A stretch of 64,000 nt of DNA, from NCBI GenBank assembly GCA_030867875.1, contig JAOWCC010001589.1:140279745-140343744 (forward strand). Direction: 5' to 3'. Shown one piece after another: positions 1-9,888 of this stretch. Below the pieces are notes generated by a model. The model was not told the origin of the DNA and did no database searches. It saw only the letters and a program-made list of their open reading frames with translations. Origin of the DNA: Actinernus sp. WN-2022 (Eukaryota > Cnidaria > Anthozoa > Actiniaria > Actinernidae). The translations under genes were made by a program, and so were the position numbers. The stretch's first letter is position 1, and each line of letters opens with the position of its first letter.

Positions 1-116
1 TGCTGATAGTTAACAGACATGATTGGATTAAGTTGGAGAAAGAAATGAAGAAAAAAATCAACATCTTCGAAAATGGTCAAATCTGTATTTTTTGACCAGA
101 CCGGGTAGGCAAAAAA

Positions 117-132
117 TGTCAGATTTCTGACA
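117..132. other. Perfect 7+7-bp dyad in the monomer (representative)
   Basis: The sequence tgtcaga-tt-tctgaca is a perfect inverted repeat with a 2-nt spacer. It recurs in every monomer of the 'atgtcag' subfamily. In the 'atatcag' and 'atctcag' subfamilies the inner 5-bp arms remain but the outer pairs are broken. Satellites without a strong CENP-B box are known to be enriched for such dyads; whether this one forms a cruciform or binds a protein is not shown by sequence. Confidence 0.75.
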
Positions 133-970
133 AAAACTAAAAAAACACTCAATATGCTTCAAAATGATGGCCAACAATCTGCTGATAGTTAACAGACATG
201 AATGGATTAAGTTGGAGAAAGAAATGAAGAAAAAAATCAACATCTTCAAAAATGGTCAAATCTGTATTTTTTTTACCAGACCGGGTAGGCAAAAAATGTC
301 AGATTTCTGACAAAAACTAAAAAAACACTCAAGATGCTTCAAAATGATGGCAAACAATCTGCTGGTAGTTAACAGACATGATTGGATTAAGTTGGAGAAA
401 GAAATGAAGAAAAAAATCAACATCTTCAAAAATGGTCAAATCTGTATTTTTTTGACCAGACCGGGTAGGCAAAAAATATCAGATTTCTGACAAAAACTAA
501 AAAAACACTCAATATGCTTCAAAACCATGGCAAACAATCTGCTGATAGTTAACAGACATGATTGGATTAAGTTGGAGAAAGAAATGAAGAAAAAAATCAA
601 CATCTTCGAAAATGGTCAAATCTGTATTTTTGGACCAGACCGGGTAGGCAAAAAATGTCAGATTTCTGACAAAAACTAAAAAAACACTCAATATGCTTCA
701 AAATGATGGCCAACAATCTGCTGATAGTTAACAGACATGAATGGATTAAGTTGGAGAAAGAAATGAAGAAAAAAATCAACATCTTCAAAAATGGTCAAAT
801 CTGTATTTTTTTTACCAGACCGGGTAGGCAAAAAATGTCAGATTTCTGACAAAAACTAAAAAAACACTCAAGATGCTTCAAAATGATGGCAAACAATCTG
901 CTGGTAGTTAACAGACATGATTGGATTAAGTTGGAGAAAGAAATGAAGAAAAAAATCAACATCTTCAAAA

Positions 971-1150
971 ATGGTCAAATCTGTATTTTTTTGACCAGAC
1001 CGGGTAGGCAAAAAATATCAGATTTCTGACAAAAACTAAAAAAACACTCAATATGCTTCAAAATGATGGCCAACAATCTGCTGATAGTTTCCAGACATGA
1101 ATGGATTATGTTGGAGAAAGAATTGGAGAAAAAAATCAACATCTTCAAAA
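971..1150 (+). repeat. Representative type A monomer (180 bp)
   Basis: One landmark-to-landmark unit, from 'atggtcaaat' to the next. It holds the T-tract, the conserved 'accagaccgggtaggc' core with its CCGG site, the dyad around 'cagatttctg', and the long form 'gatggattatgttgg' ahead of 'agaaagaa'. Two main subtypes occur: 'gatagttaacagacatgatt' followed by 'aagttgg', and 'gatagtttccagacatgaat' followed usually by 'atgttgg' and 'attggag'. The 180-bp length keeps reading frame from unit to unit, which explains the many spurious minus-strand open frames. Confidence 0.93.
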
Positions 1151-1310
1151 ATGGTCAAATCTGTATTTTTTGGACCAGACCGGGTAGGCAAAAAATATCA
1201 GATTTCTGACAAAAACTAAAAAACCACTCAATATGCTTCAAAAGGTTGGCAAACAATCTCCTGGTAGCTTGAGAAGAGAAATGGAGAAAGAATTGAAGAA
1301 AAAAATCAAC

Positions 1311-1340
1311 ATCTTCAAAAAAAACACTCAAAATGATGGC
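1311..1340 (+). repeat. Fused monomer junction (80-bp deletion), form 1
   Basis: 'atcttcaaaaa' runs straight into 'aaacactcaaaatgatgg'. About 70 bp (the T-tract, conserved CCGG core and dyad) and another 10 bp ('atatgcttca' or equivalent) are missing relative to a normal unit. The deletion endpoints fall in A-runs and in a 'tca' direct repeat. Landmark spacing across it is 440 instead of the expected 520. Confidence 0.85.
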
Positions 1341-1349
1341 AAACAATCT

Positions 1350-1519
1350 CCTGGTAGCTTCAGAACACAAATGAAATAAGTTGGAGAAAGAATAACAAAA
1401 ATGGATACTTCACATAAAATTTAGAGTTTCATGTTTGCACTTACCTCAATTTAGGTCTCCCAACACCTAAACTTGCCCAGAACCAAGCCATTCTGTCCAC
1501 AAGCACTTCACATCTTTAT
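1350..1519 (+). repeat. X block 1 (domain I form, 170 bp)
   Basis: The X block begins with a 43-bp monomer-like flank ('cctggtagcttcag' to 'ttggagaaagaa') and ends just before a second, near-identical flank ('cctggtagcatcag'). Between them lies a 127-bp core with no visible similarity to the monomer. Features of the core: no CpG; 'acttacct' at block positions 90-97, which on the minus strand is the consensus splice donor AGGTAAGT; and an inverted repeat tttaggt / acctaaa with an 8-nt loop at positions 101-122. The domain I form reads 'atggatac' where later copies read 'atgcatac'. Confidence 0.9.
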
Positions 1520-1750
1520 CCTGGTAGCATCAGAACACCAATGGATTATGTTGGAGAAAGAAATTAAGAAAAAAATCAACATCTTCAAAAATGGTCAAAT
1601 CTGTATTTTTTGGACTAGAGCGGGTAGGCAAAAAATATCAGATTTCTGACAAAAACTAAAAAAACACTCAATATGCTTCAAAAGGTTGGCAAACAATCTC
1701 CTGGTAGCTTGAGAACAGAAATGGAGAAAGAATTGAAGAAAAAAATCAAC

Positions 1751-1780
1751 ATCTTCAAAAAAAACACTCAAAATGATGGC
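1751..1780 (+). repeat. Fused monomer junction, form 1
   Basis: Same junction as at 1,311, but joined to a type A tail ('gctggtagttaacag'), giving a 270-bp landmark step in place of 350. Confidence 0.85.
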
Positions 1781-3269
1781 AAACAATCTGCTGGTAGTTA
1801 ACAGACATGATTGGATTAAGTTGGAGAAAGAATTGAAGAAAAAAATCAACATCTTCAAAAATGGTCAAATCTGTATTTTTTTCACCAGACCGGGTAGGCA
1901 AAAAAATGTCAGATTTCTGACAAAAACTAAAAAACCACTCAATATGCTTCAAAACGATGGCAAACAATCTGCTGATAGTTTCCAGACATGAATGGATTAA
2001 GTTGGAGAAAGAAATGAAGAAAAAATCAACATCTTCAAAAATGGTCAAATCTGTATTTTTTTGACCAGACCGGGTAGGCGAAAAATCTCAGATTTCTGAC
2101 AAAAACTAAATAAACACTCAATATGCTTCAAAATGTTGGCAAACAATCTCCTGGTAGCTTGAGAACACAAATGGAGAAAGAATTGAAGAAAAAAATCAAC
2201 ATCTTCAAAAATGGTCAAATCTGTATTTTTTGGACCAGACCGGGTAGGCAAAAAATGTCAGATTTCTGACAAAAACTAAAAAAACACTCAAGATGCTTCA
2301 AAATGATGGCAAACAATCTCCTGGTAGTTAACAGACATGATTGGATTAAGTTGGAGAAAGAAATGAAGAAAAAAATCAACATCTTCAAAAATGGTCAAAT
2401 CTGTATTTTTTTGACCAGACCGGGTAGGCAAAAAATATCAGATTTCTGACAAAAACTAAAAAAACACTCAATATGCTTCAAAACCATGGCAAACAATCTG
2501 CTGATAGTTAACAGACATGATTGGATTAAGTTGGAGAAAGAAATGAAGAAAAAAATCAACATCTTCGAAAATGGTCAAATCTGTATTTTTTGACCAGACC
2601 GGGTAGGCAAAAAATGTCAGATTTCTGACAAAAACTAAAAAAACACTCAATATGCTTCAAAATGATGGCCAACAATCTGCTGATAGTTAACAGACATGAA
2701 TGGATTAAGTTGGAGAAAGAAATGAAGAAAAAAATCAACATCTTCAAAAATGGTCAAATCTGTATTTTTTTTACCAGACCGGGTAGGCAAAAAATGTCAG
2801 ATTTCTGACAAAAACTAAAAAAACACTCAAGATGCTTCAAAATGATGGCAAACAATCTGCTGGTAGTTAACAGACATGATTGGATTAAGTTGGAGAAAGA
2901 AATGAAGAAAAAAATCAACATCTTCAAAAATGGTCAAATCTGTATTTTTTTGACCAGACCGGGTAGGCAAAAAATATCAGATTTCTGACAAAAACTAAAA
3001 AAACACTCAATATGCTTCAAAATGATGGCCAACAATCTGCTGATAGTTTCCAGACATGAATGGATTATGTTGGAGAAAGAATTGGAGAAAAAAATCAACA
3101 TCTTCAAAAATGGTCAAATCTGTATTTTTTGGACCAGACCGGGTAGGCAAAAAATATCAGATTTCTGACAAAAACTAAAAAACCACTCAATATGCTTCAA
3201 AAGGTTGGCAAACAATCTCCTGGTAGCTTGAGAAGAGAAATGGAGAAAGAATTGAAGAAAAAAATCAAC

Positions 3270-3299
3270 ATCTTCAAAAAAAACACTCAAAATGATGGC
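3270..3299 (+). repeat. Fused monomer junction, form 1
   Basis: Copy of the 1,311 junction at an offset of 1,959; leads into X block 2. Confidence 0.85.
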
Positions 3300-3308
3300 A
3301 AACAATCT

Positions 3309-3478
3309 CCTGGTAGCTTCAGAACACAAATGAAATAAGTTGGAGAAAGAATAACAAAAATGGATACTTCACATAAAATTTAGAGTTTCATGTTTGCACT
3401 TACCTCAATTTAGGTCTCCCAACACCTAAACTTGCCCAGAACCAAGCCATTCTGTCCACAAGCACTTCACATCTTTAT
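3309..3478 (+). repeat. X block 2 (domain I form)
   Basis: 170 bp, 'atggatac' form, donor-like motif and hairpin intact. Follows a fused monomer and precedes 'ggattatgttgg'. Confidence 0.9.
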
Positions 3479-3709
3479 CCTGGTAGCATCAGAACACCAA
3501 TGGATTATGTTGGAGAAAGAAATTAAGAAAAAAATCAACATCTTCAAAAATGGTCAAATCTGTATTTTTTGGACTAGACCGGGTAGGCAAAAAATATCAG
3601 ATTTCTGACAAAAACTAAAAAAACACTCAATATGCTTCAAAAGGTTGGCAAACAATCTCCTGGTAGCTTGAGAACAGAAATGGAGAAAGAATTGAAGAAA
3701 AAAATCAAC

Positions 3710-3739
3710 ATCTTCAAAAAAAACACTCAAAATGATGGC
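3710..3739 (+). repeat. Fused monomer junction, form 1
   Basis: Copy of the 1,751 junction at an offset of 1,959; type A tail. Confidence 0.85.
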
Positions 3740-5050
3740 AAACAATCTGCTGGTAGTTAACAGACATGATTGGATTAAGTTGGAGAAAGAATTGAAGAAA
3801 AAAATCAACATCTTCAAAAATGGTCAAATCTGTATTTTTTTCACCAGACCGGGTAGGCAAAAAAATGTCAGATTTCTGACAAAAACTAAAAAACCACTCA
3901 ATATGCTTCAAAACGATGGCAAACAATCTGCTGATAGTTTCCAGACATGAATGGATTAAGTTGGAGAAAGAAATGAAGAAAAAATCAACATCTTCAAAAA
4001 TGGTCAAATCTGTATTTTTTTGACCAGACCGGGTAGGCGAAAAATCTCAGATTTCTGACAAAAACTAAATAAACACTCAATATGCTTCAAAATGTTGGCA
4101 AACAATCTCCTGGTAGCTTGAGAACACAAATGGAGAAAGAATTGAAGAAAAAAATCAACATCTTCAAAAATGGTCAAATCTGTATTTTTTGGACCAGACC
4201 GGGTAGGCAAAAAATATCAGATTTCTGACAAAAACTAAAAAACCACTCAATATGCTTCAAAACGATGGCAAACAATCTGCTGATAGTTAACAGACATGAT
4301 TGGATTAAGTTGGAGAAAGAAATGAAGAAAAAAATCAACATCTTCGAAAATGGTCAAATCTGTATTTTTTGGACCAGACCGGGTAGGCAAAAAATGTCAG
4401 ATTTCTGACAAAAACTAAAAAAAACACTCAATATGCTTCAAAATGATGGCCAACAATCTGCTGATAGTTAACAGACATGAATGGATTAAGTTGGAGAAAG
4501 AAATGAAGAAAAAAATCAACATCTTCAAAAATGGTCAAATCTGTATTTTTTTTACCAGACCGGGTAGGCAAAAAATGTCAGATTTCTGACAAAAACTAAA
4601 AAAACACTCAAGATGCTTCAAAATGATGGCAAACAATCTGCTGGTAGTTAACAGACATGATTGGATTAAGTTGGAGAAAGAAATGAAGAAAAAAATCAAC
4701 ATCTTCAAAAATGGTCAAATCTGTATTTTTTTGACCAGACGGGGTAGGCAAAAAATATCAGATTTCTGACAAAAACTAAAAAAACACTCAATATGCTTCA
4801 AAATGATGGCCAACAATCTGCTGATAGTTTCCAGACATGAATGGATTATGTTGGAGAAAGAATTGGAGAAAAAAATCAACATCTTCAAAAATGGTCAAAT
4901 CTGTATTTTTTGGACCAGACCGGGTAGGCAAAAAATATCAGATTTCTGACAAAAACTAAAAAACCACTCAATATGCTTCAAAAGGTTGGCAAACAATCTC
5001 CTGGTAGCTTGAGAAGAGAAATGGAGAAAGAATTGAAGAAAAAAATCAAC

Positions 5051-5080
5051 ATCTTCAAAAAAAACACTCAAAATGATGGC
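5051..5080 (+). repeat. Fused monomer junction, form 1
   Basis: Leads into the internally deleted X block 3, so two deletions lie within about 100 bp. Confidence 0.85.
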
Positions 5081-5089
5081 AAACAATCT

Positions 5090-5215
5090 CCTGGTAGCTT
5101 CAGAACACAAATGAAATAAGTTGGAGAAAGAATAACAAAAATGCATTTCGGTCTCCCAACACCTAAACTTACCCAGAACCAAGCCATTCTGTCCACAAGC
5201 ACTTCACATCTTTAT
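5090..5215 (+). repeat. X block 3 (126 bp, internally deleted)
   Basis: About 44 bp of the core are missing: 'aaaatgcat' runs into 'ttcggtctccc'. The donor-like motif is lost and the left hairpin arm is damaged. It also reads 'cttaccca' in place of 'cttgccca' and has a CpG at the junction that no other X core has at that point. Confidence 0.88.
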
Positions 5216-7942
5216 CCTGGTAGCATCAGAACACCAATGGATTAAGTTGGAGAAAGAAATGAAGAAAAAAATCAACATCTTCAAAAATGGTCAAATCTGT
5301 ATTTTTTTGACCAGACCGGGTAGGCAAAAAATATCAGATTTCTGACAAAAACTAAAAAAACACTCAATATGCTTCAAAACCATGGCAAACAATCTGCTGA
5401 TAGTTAACAGACATGATTGGATTAAGTTGGAGAAAGAAATGAAGAAAAAAATCAACATCTTGGAAAATGGTCAAATCTGTATTTTTTTGACCAGACCGGG
5501 TAGGCAAAAAACGTCAGATTTCTGACAAAAACTAAAAAAAAACTCAATATGCTTCAAAATGATGGCAAACAATCTCCTAGTAGCTTGAGAACAGAAATGG
5601 AGAAAGAATTGAAGAAAAAAATCAACATCTTCAAAAATGGTCAAATCTGTATTTTTTTGACCAGACCGGGTAGGCAAAAAATATCAGATTTCTGACAAAA
5701 ACTAAAAAAACACTCAATATGCTTCAAAACCATGGCAAACAATCTGCTGATAGTTAACAGACATGATTGGATTAAGTTGGAGAAAGAAATGAAGAAAAAA
5801 ATCAACATCTTCGAAAATGGTCAAATCTGTATTTTTGACCAGACCGGGTAGGCAAAAAATGTCAGATTTCTGACAAAAACTAAAAAAACACTCAATATGC
5901 TTCAAAATGATGGCCAACAATCTGCTGATAGTTAACAGACATGAATGGATTAAGTTGGAGAAAGAAATGAAGAAAAAAATCAACATCTTCAAAAATGGTC
6001 AAATCTGTATTTTTTTTACCAGACCGGGTAGGCAAAAAATGTCAGATTTCTGACAAAAACTAAAAAAACACTCAAGATGCTTCAAAATGATGGCAAACAA
6101 TCTGCTGGTAGTTAACAGACATGATTGGATTAAGTTGGAGAAAGAAATGAAGAAAAAAATCAACATCTTCAAAAATGGTCAAATCTGTATTTTTTTGACC
6201 AGACCGGGTAGGCAAAAAATATCAGATTTCTGACAAAAACTAAAAAAACACTCAATATGCTTCAAAACCATGGCAAACAATCTGCTGATAGTTAACAGAC
6301 ATGATTGGATTAAGTTGGAGAAAGAAATGAAGAAAAAAATCAACATCTTCGAAAATGGTCAAATCTGTATTTTTTGACCAGACCGGGTAGGCAAAAAATG
6401 TCAGATTTCTGACAAAAACTAAAAAAACACTCAATATGCTTCAAAATGATGGCCAACAATCTGCTGATAGTTAACAGACATGAATGGATTAAGTTGGAGA
6501 AAGAAATGAAGAAAAAAATCAACATCTTCAAAAATGGTCAAATCTGTATTTTTTTTACCAGACCGGGTAGGCAAAAAATATCAGATTTCTGACAAAAACT
6601 AAAAAAACACTCAATATGCTTCAAAATGATGGCCAACAATCTGCTGATAGTTTCCAGACATGAATGGATTATGTTGGAGAAAGAATTGGAGAAAAAAATC
6701 AACATCTTCAAAAATGGTCAAATCTGTATTTTTTGGACCAGACCGGGTAGGCAAAAAATATCAGATTTCTGACAAAAACTAAAAAACCACTCAATATGCT
6801 TCAAAAGGTTGGCAAACAATCTCCTGGTAGCTTGAGAAGAGAAATGGAGAAAGAATTGAAGAAAAAAATCAACATCTTCAAAAATGGTCAAATCTGTATT
6901 TTTTGGACCAGACCGGGTAGGCAAAAAATGTCAGATTTCTGACAAAAACTAAAAAAACACTCAAGATGCTTCAAAATGATGGCAAACAATCTCCTGGTAG
7001 TTAACAGACATGATTGGATTAAGTTGGAGAAAGAAATGAAGAAAAAAATCAACATCTTCAAAAATGGTCAAATCTGTATTTTTTTGACCAGACCGGGTAG
7101 GCAAAAAATATCAGATTTCTGACAAAAACTAAAAAAACACTCAATATGCTTCAAAACCATGGCAAACAATCTGCTGATAGTTAACAGACATGATTGGATT
7201 AAGTTGGAGAAAGAAATGAAGAAAAAAATCAACATCTTCGAAAATGGTCAAATCTGTATTTTTTGACCAGACCGGGTAGGCAAAAAATGTCAGATTTCTG
7301 ACAAAAACTAAAAAAACACTCAATATGCTTCAAAATGATGGCCAACAATCTGCTGATAGTTAACAGACATGAATGGATTAAGTTGGAGAAAGAAATGAAG
7401 AAAAAAATCAACATCTTCAAAAATGGTCAAATCTGTATTTTTTTTACCAGACCGGGTAGGCAAAAAATGTCAGATTTCTGACAAAAACTAAAAAAACACT
7501 CAAGATGCTTCAAAATGATGGCAAACAATCTGCTGGTAGTTAACAGACATGATTGGATTAAGTTGGAGAAAGAAATGAAGAAAAAAATCAACATCTTCAA
7601 AAATGGTCAAATCTGTATTTTTTTGACCAGACCGGGTAGGCAAAAAATATCAGATTTCTGACAAAAACTAAAAAAACACTCAATATGCTTCAAAATGATG
7701 GCCAACAATCTGCTGATAGTTTCCAGACATGAATGGATTATGTTGGAGAAAGAATTGGAGAAAAAAATCAACATCTTCAAAAATGGTCAAATCTGTATTT
7801 TTTGGACCAGACCGGGTAGGCAAAAAATATCAGATTTCTGACAAAAACTAAAAAACCACTCAATATGCTTCAAAAGGTTGGCAAACAATCTCCTGGTAGC
7901 TTGAGAAGAGAAATGGAGAAAGAATTGAAGAAAAAAATCAAC

Positions 7943-7972
7943 ATCTTCAAAAAAAACACTCAAAATGATGGC
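7943..7972 (+). repeat. Fused monomer junction, form 1
   Basis: 4,673-bp shifted copy of the 3,270 junction; leads into X block 4. Confidence 0.85.
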
Positions 7973-7981
7973 AAACAATCT

Positions 7982-8151
7982 CCTGGTAGCTTCAGAACAC
8001 AAATGAAATAAGTTGGAGAAAGAATAACAAAAATGGATACTTCACATAAAATTTAGAGTTTCATGTTTGCACTTACCTCAATTTAGGTCTCCCAACACCT
8101 AAACTTGCCCAGAACCAAGCCATTCTGTCCACAAGCACTTCACATCTTTAT
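7982..8151 (+). repeat. X block 4 (domain I form)
   Basis: 170 bp, 'atggatac' form; 4,673-bp shifted copy of X block 2. Confidence 0.9.
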
Positions 8152-8382
8152 CCTGGTAGCATCAGAACACCAATGGATTATGTTGGAGAAAGAAATTAAG
8201 AAAAAAATCAACATCTTCAAAAATGGTCAAATCTGTATTTTTTGGACTAGACCGGGTAGGCAAAAAATATCAGATTTCTGACAAAAACTAAAAAAACACT
8301 CAATATGCTTCAAAAGGTTGGCAAACAATCTCCTGGTAGCTTGAGAACAGAAATGGAGAAAGAATTGAAGAAAAAAATCAAC

Positions 8383-8412
8383 ATCTTCAAAAAAAACACT
8401 CAAAATGATGGC
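8383..8412 (+). repeat. Fused monomer junction, form 1
   Basis: 4,673-bp shifted copy of the 3,710 junction; type A tail. Confidence 0.85.
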
Positions 8413-9723
8413 AAACAATCTGCTGGTAGTTAACAGACATGATTGGATTAAGTTGGAGAAAGAATTGAAGAAAAAAATCAACATCTTCAAAAATGGTCAA
8501 ATCTGTATTTTTTTCACCAGACCGGGTAGGCAAAAAAATGTCAGATTTCTGACAAAAACTAAAAAACCACTCAATATGCTTCAAAACGATGGCAAACAAT
8601 CTGCTGATAGTTTCCAGACATGAATGGATTAAGTTGGAGAAAGAAATGAAGAAAAAATCAACATCTTCAAAAATGGTCAAATCTGTATTTTTTTGACCAG
8701 ACCGGGTAGGCGAAAAATCTCAGATTTCTGACAAAAACTAAATAAACACTCAATATGCTTCAAAATGTTGGCAAACAATCTCCTGGTAGCTTGAGAACAC
8801 AAATGGAGAAAGAATTGAAGAAAAAAATCAACATCTTCAAAAATGGTCAAATCTGTATTTTTTGGACCAGACCGGGTAGGCAAAAAATATCAGATTTCTG
8901 ACAAAAACTAAAAAACCACTCAATATGCTTCAAAACGATGGCAAACAATCTGCTGATAGTTAACAGACATGATTGGATTAAGTTGGAGAAAGAAATGAAG
9001 AAAAAAATCAACATCTTCGAAAATGGTCAAATCTGTATTTTTTGGACCAGACCGGGTAGGCAAAAAATGTCAGATTTCTGACAAAAACTAAAAAAAACAC
9101 TCAATATGCTTCAAAATGATGGCCAACAATCTGCTGATAGTTAACAGACATGAATGGATTAAGTTGGAGAAAGAAATGAAGAAAAAAATCAACATCTTCA
9201 AAAATGGTCAAATCTGTATTTTTTTTACCAGACCGGGTAGGCAAAAAATGTCAGATTTCTGACAAAAACTAAAAAAACACTCAAGATGCTTCAAAATGAT
9301 GGCAAACAATCTGCTGGTAGTTAACAGACATGATTGGATTAAGTTGGAGAAAGAAATGAAGAAAAAAATCAACATCTTCAAAAATGGTCAAATCTGTATT
9401 TTTTTGACCAGACGGGGTAGGCAAAAAATATCAGATTTCTGACAAAAACTAAAAAAACACTCAATATGCTTCAAAATGATGGCCAACAATCTGCTGATAG
9501 TTTCCAGACATGAATGGATTATGTTGGAGAAAGAATTGGAGAAAAAAATCAACATCTTCAAAAATGGTCAAATCTGTATTTTTTGGACCAGACCGGGTAG
9601 GCAAAAAATATCAGATTTCTGACAAAAACTAAAAAACCACTCAATATGCTTCAAAAGGTTGGCAAACAATCTCCTGGTAGCTTGAGAAGAGAAATGGAGA
9701 AAGAATTGAAGAAAAAAATCAAC

Positions 9724-9753
9724 ATCTTCAAAAAAAACACTCAAAATGATGGC
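9724..9753 (+). repeat. Fused monomer junction, form 1
   Basis: 4,673-bp shifted copy of the 5,051 junction; leads into the short X block 5. Confidence 0.85.
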
Positions 9754-9762
9754 AAACAATCT

Positions 9763-9888
9763 CCTGGTAGCTTCAGAACACAAATGAAATAAGTTGGAGA
9801 AAGAATAACAAAAATGCATTTCGGTCTCCCAACACCTAAACTTACCCAGAACCAAGCCATTCTGTCCACAAGCACTTCACATCTTTAT
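9763..9888 (+). repeat. X block 5 (126 bp, internally deleted)
   Basis: 4,673-bp shifted copy of X block 3, with the same deletion and the same 'cttaccca' variant, so the deletion predates the duplication. Confidence 0.88.

Larger units (their letters stand above)
250..2208 (+). repeat. 1,959-bp higher-order repeat, copy 1
   Basis: Matches copy 2 at an offset of 1,959 with only scattered substitutions. Examples are 'tagagcggg' here near 1,617-1,623 against 'tagaccggg' in the other copies, and 'atctgctggtagtt' near 356 against 'atctcctggtagtt' in copy 2. Contains X block 1 and two deletion-fused monomers. Confidence 0.85.
2209..4167 (+). repeat. 1,959-bp higher-order repeat, copy 2
   Basis: Tandem to copy 1, with the same order of subtypes, X block and fused monomers. 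After about 4,220 the next monomer has 'atatcag' and 'aaccactc' instead of 'atgtcag' and 'aaacactc', so a third perfect copy does not follow. Confidence 0.85.
2169..6579 (+). repeat. 4,673-offset duplication, copy 1
   Basis: Every landmark, X block and private variant here recurs 4,673 bp downstream, including the unusual short X block and the 'gacggggtagg' variant near 4,739. The left limit is set by 'gagaacac' here against 'gagaagag' at the matching downstream site. The right limit is set by 'atatcag' here against 'atgtcag' downstream. Confidence 0.85.
6882..8840 (+). repeat. 1,959-bp higher-order repeat, copy 3
   Basis: Corresponds to copy 2 shifted by 4,673 bp. It carries X block 4 and both fused monomers at the expected positions. 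Confidence 0.82.

Noticed and set aside
1350..1519. X block as a transposable element insertion
   Set aside because: No terminal inverted repeat at the core edges, no poly-A end linked to a short target-site duplication, no coding capacity. The 43-bp flanking repeats are monomer sequence, better explained by replacement or recombination in the array.
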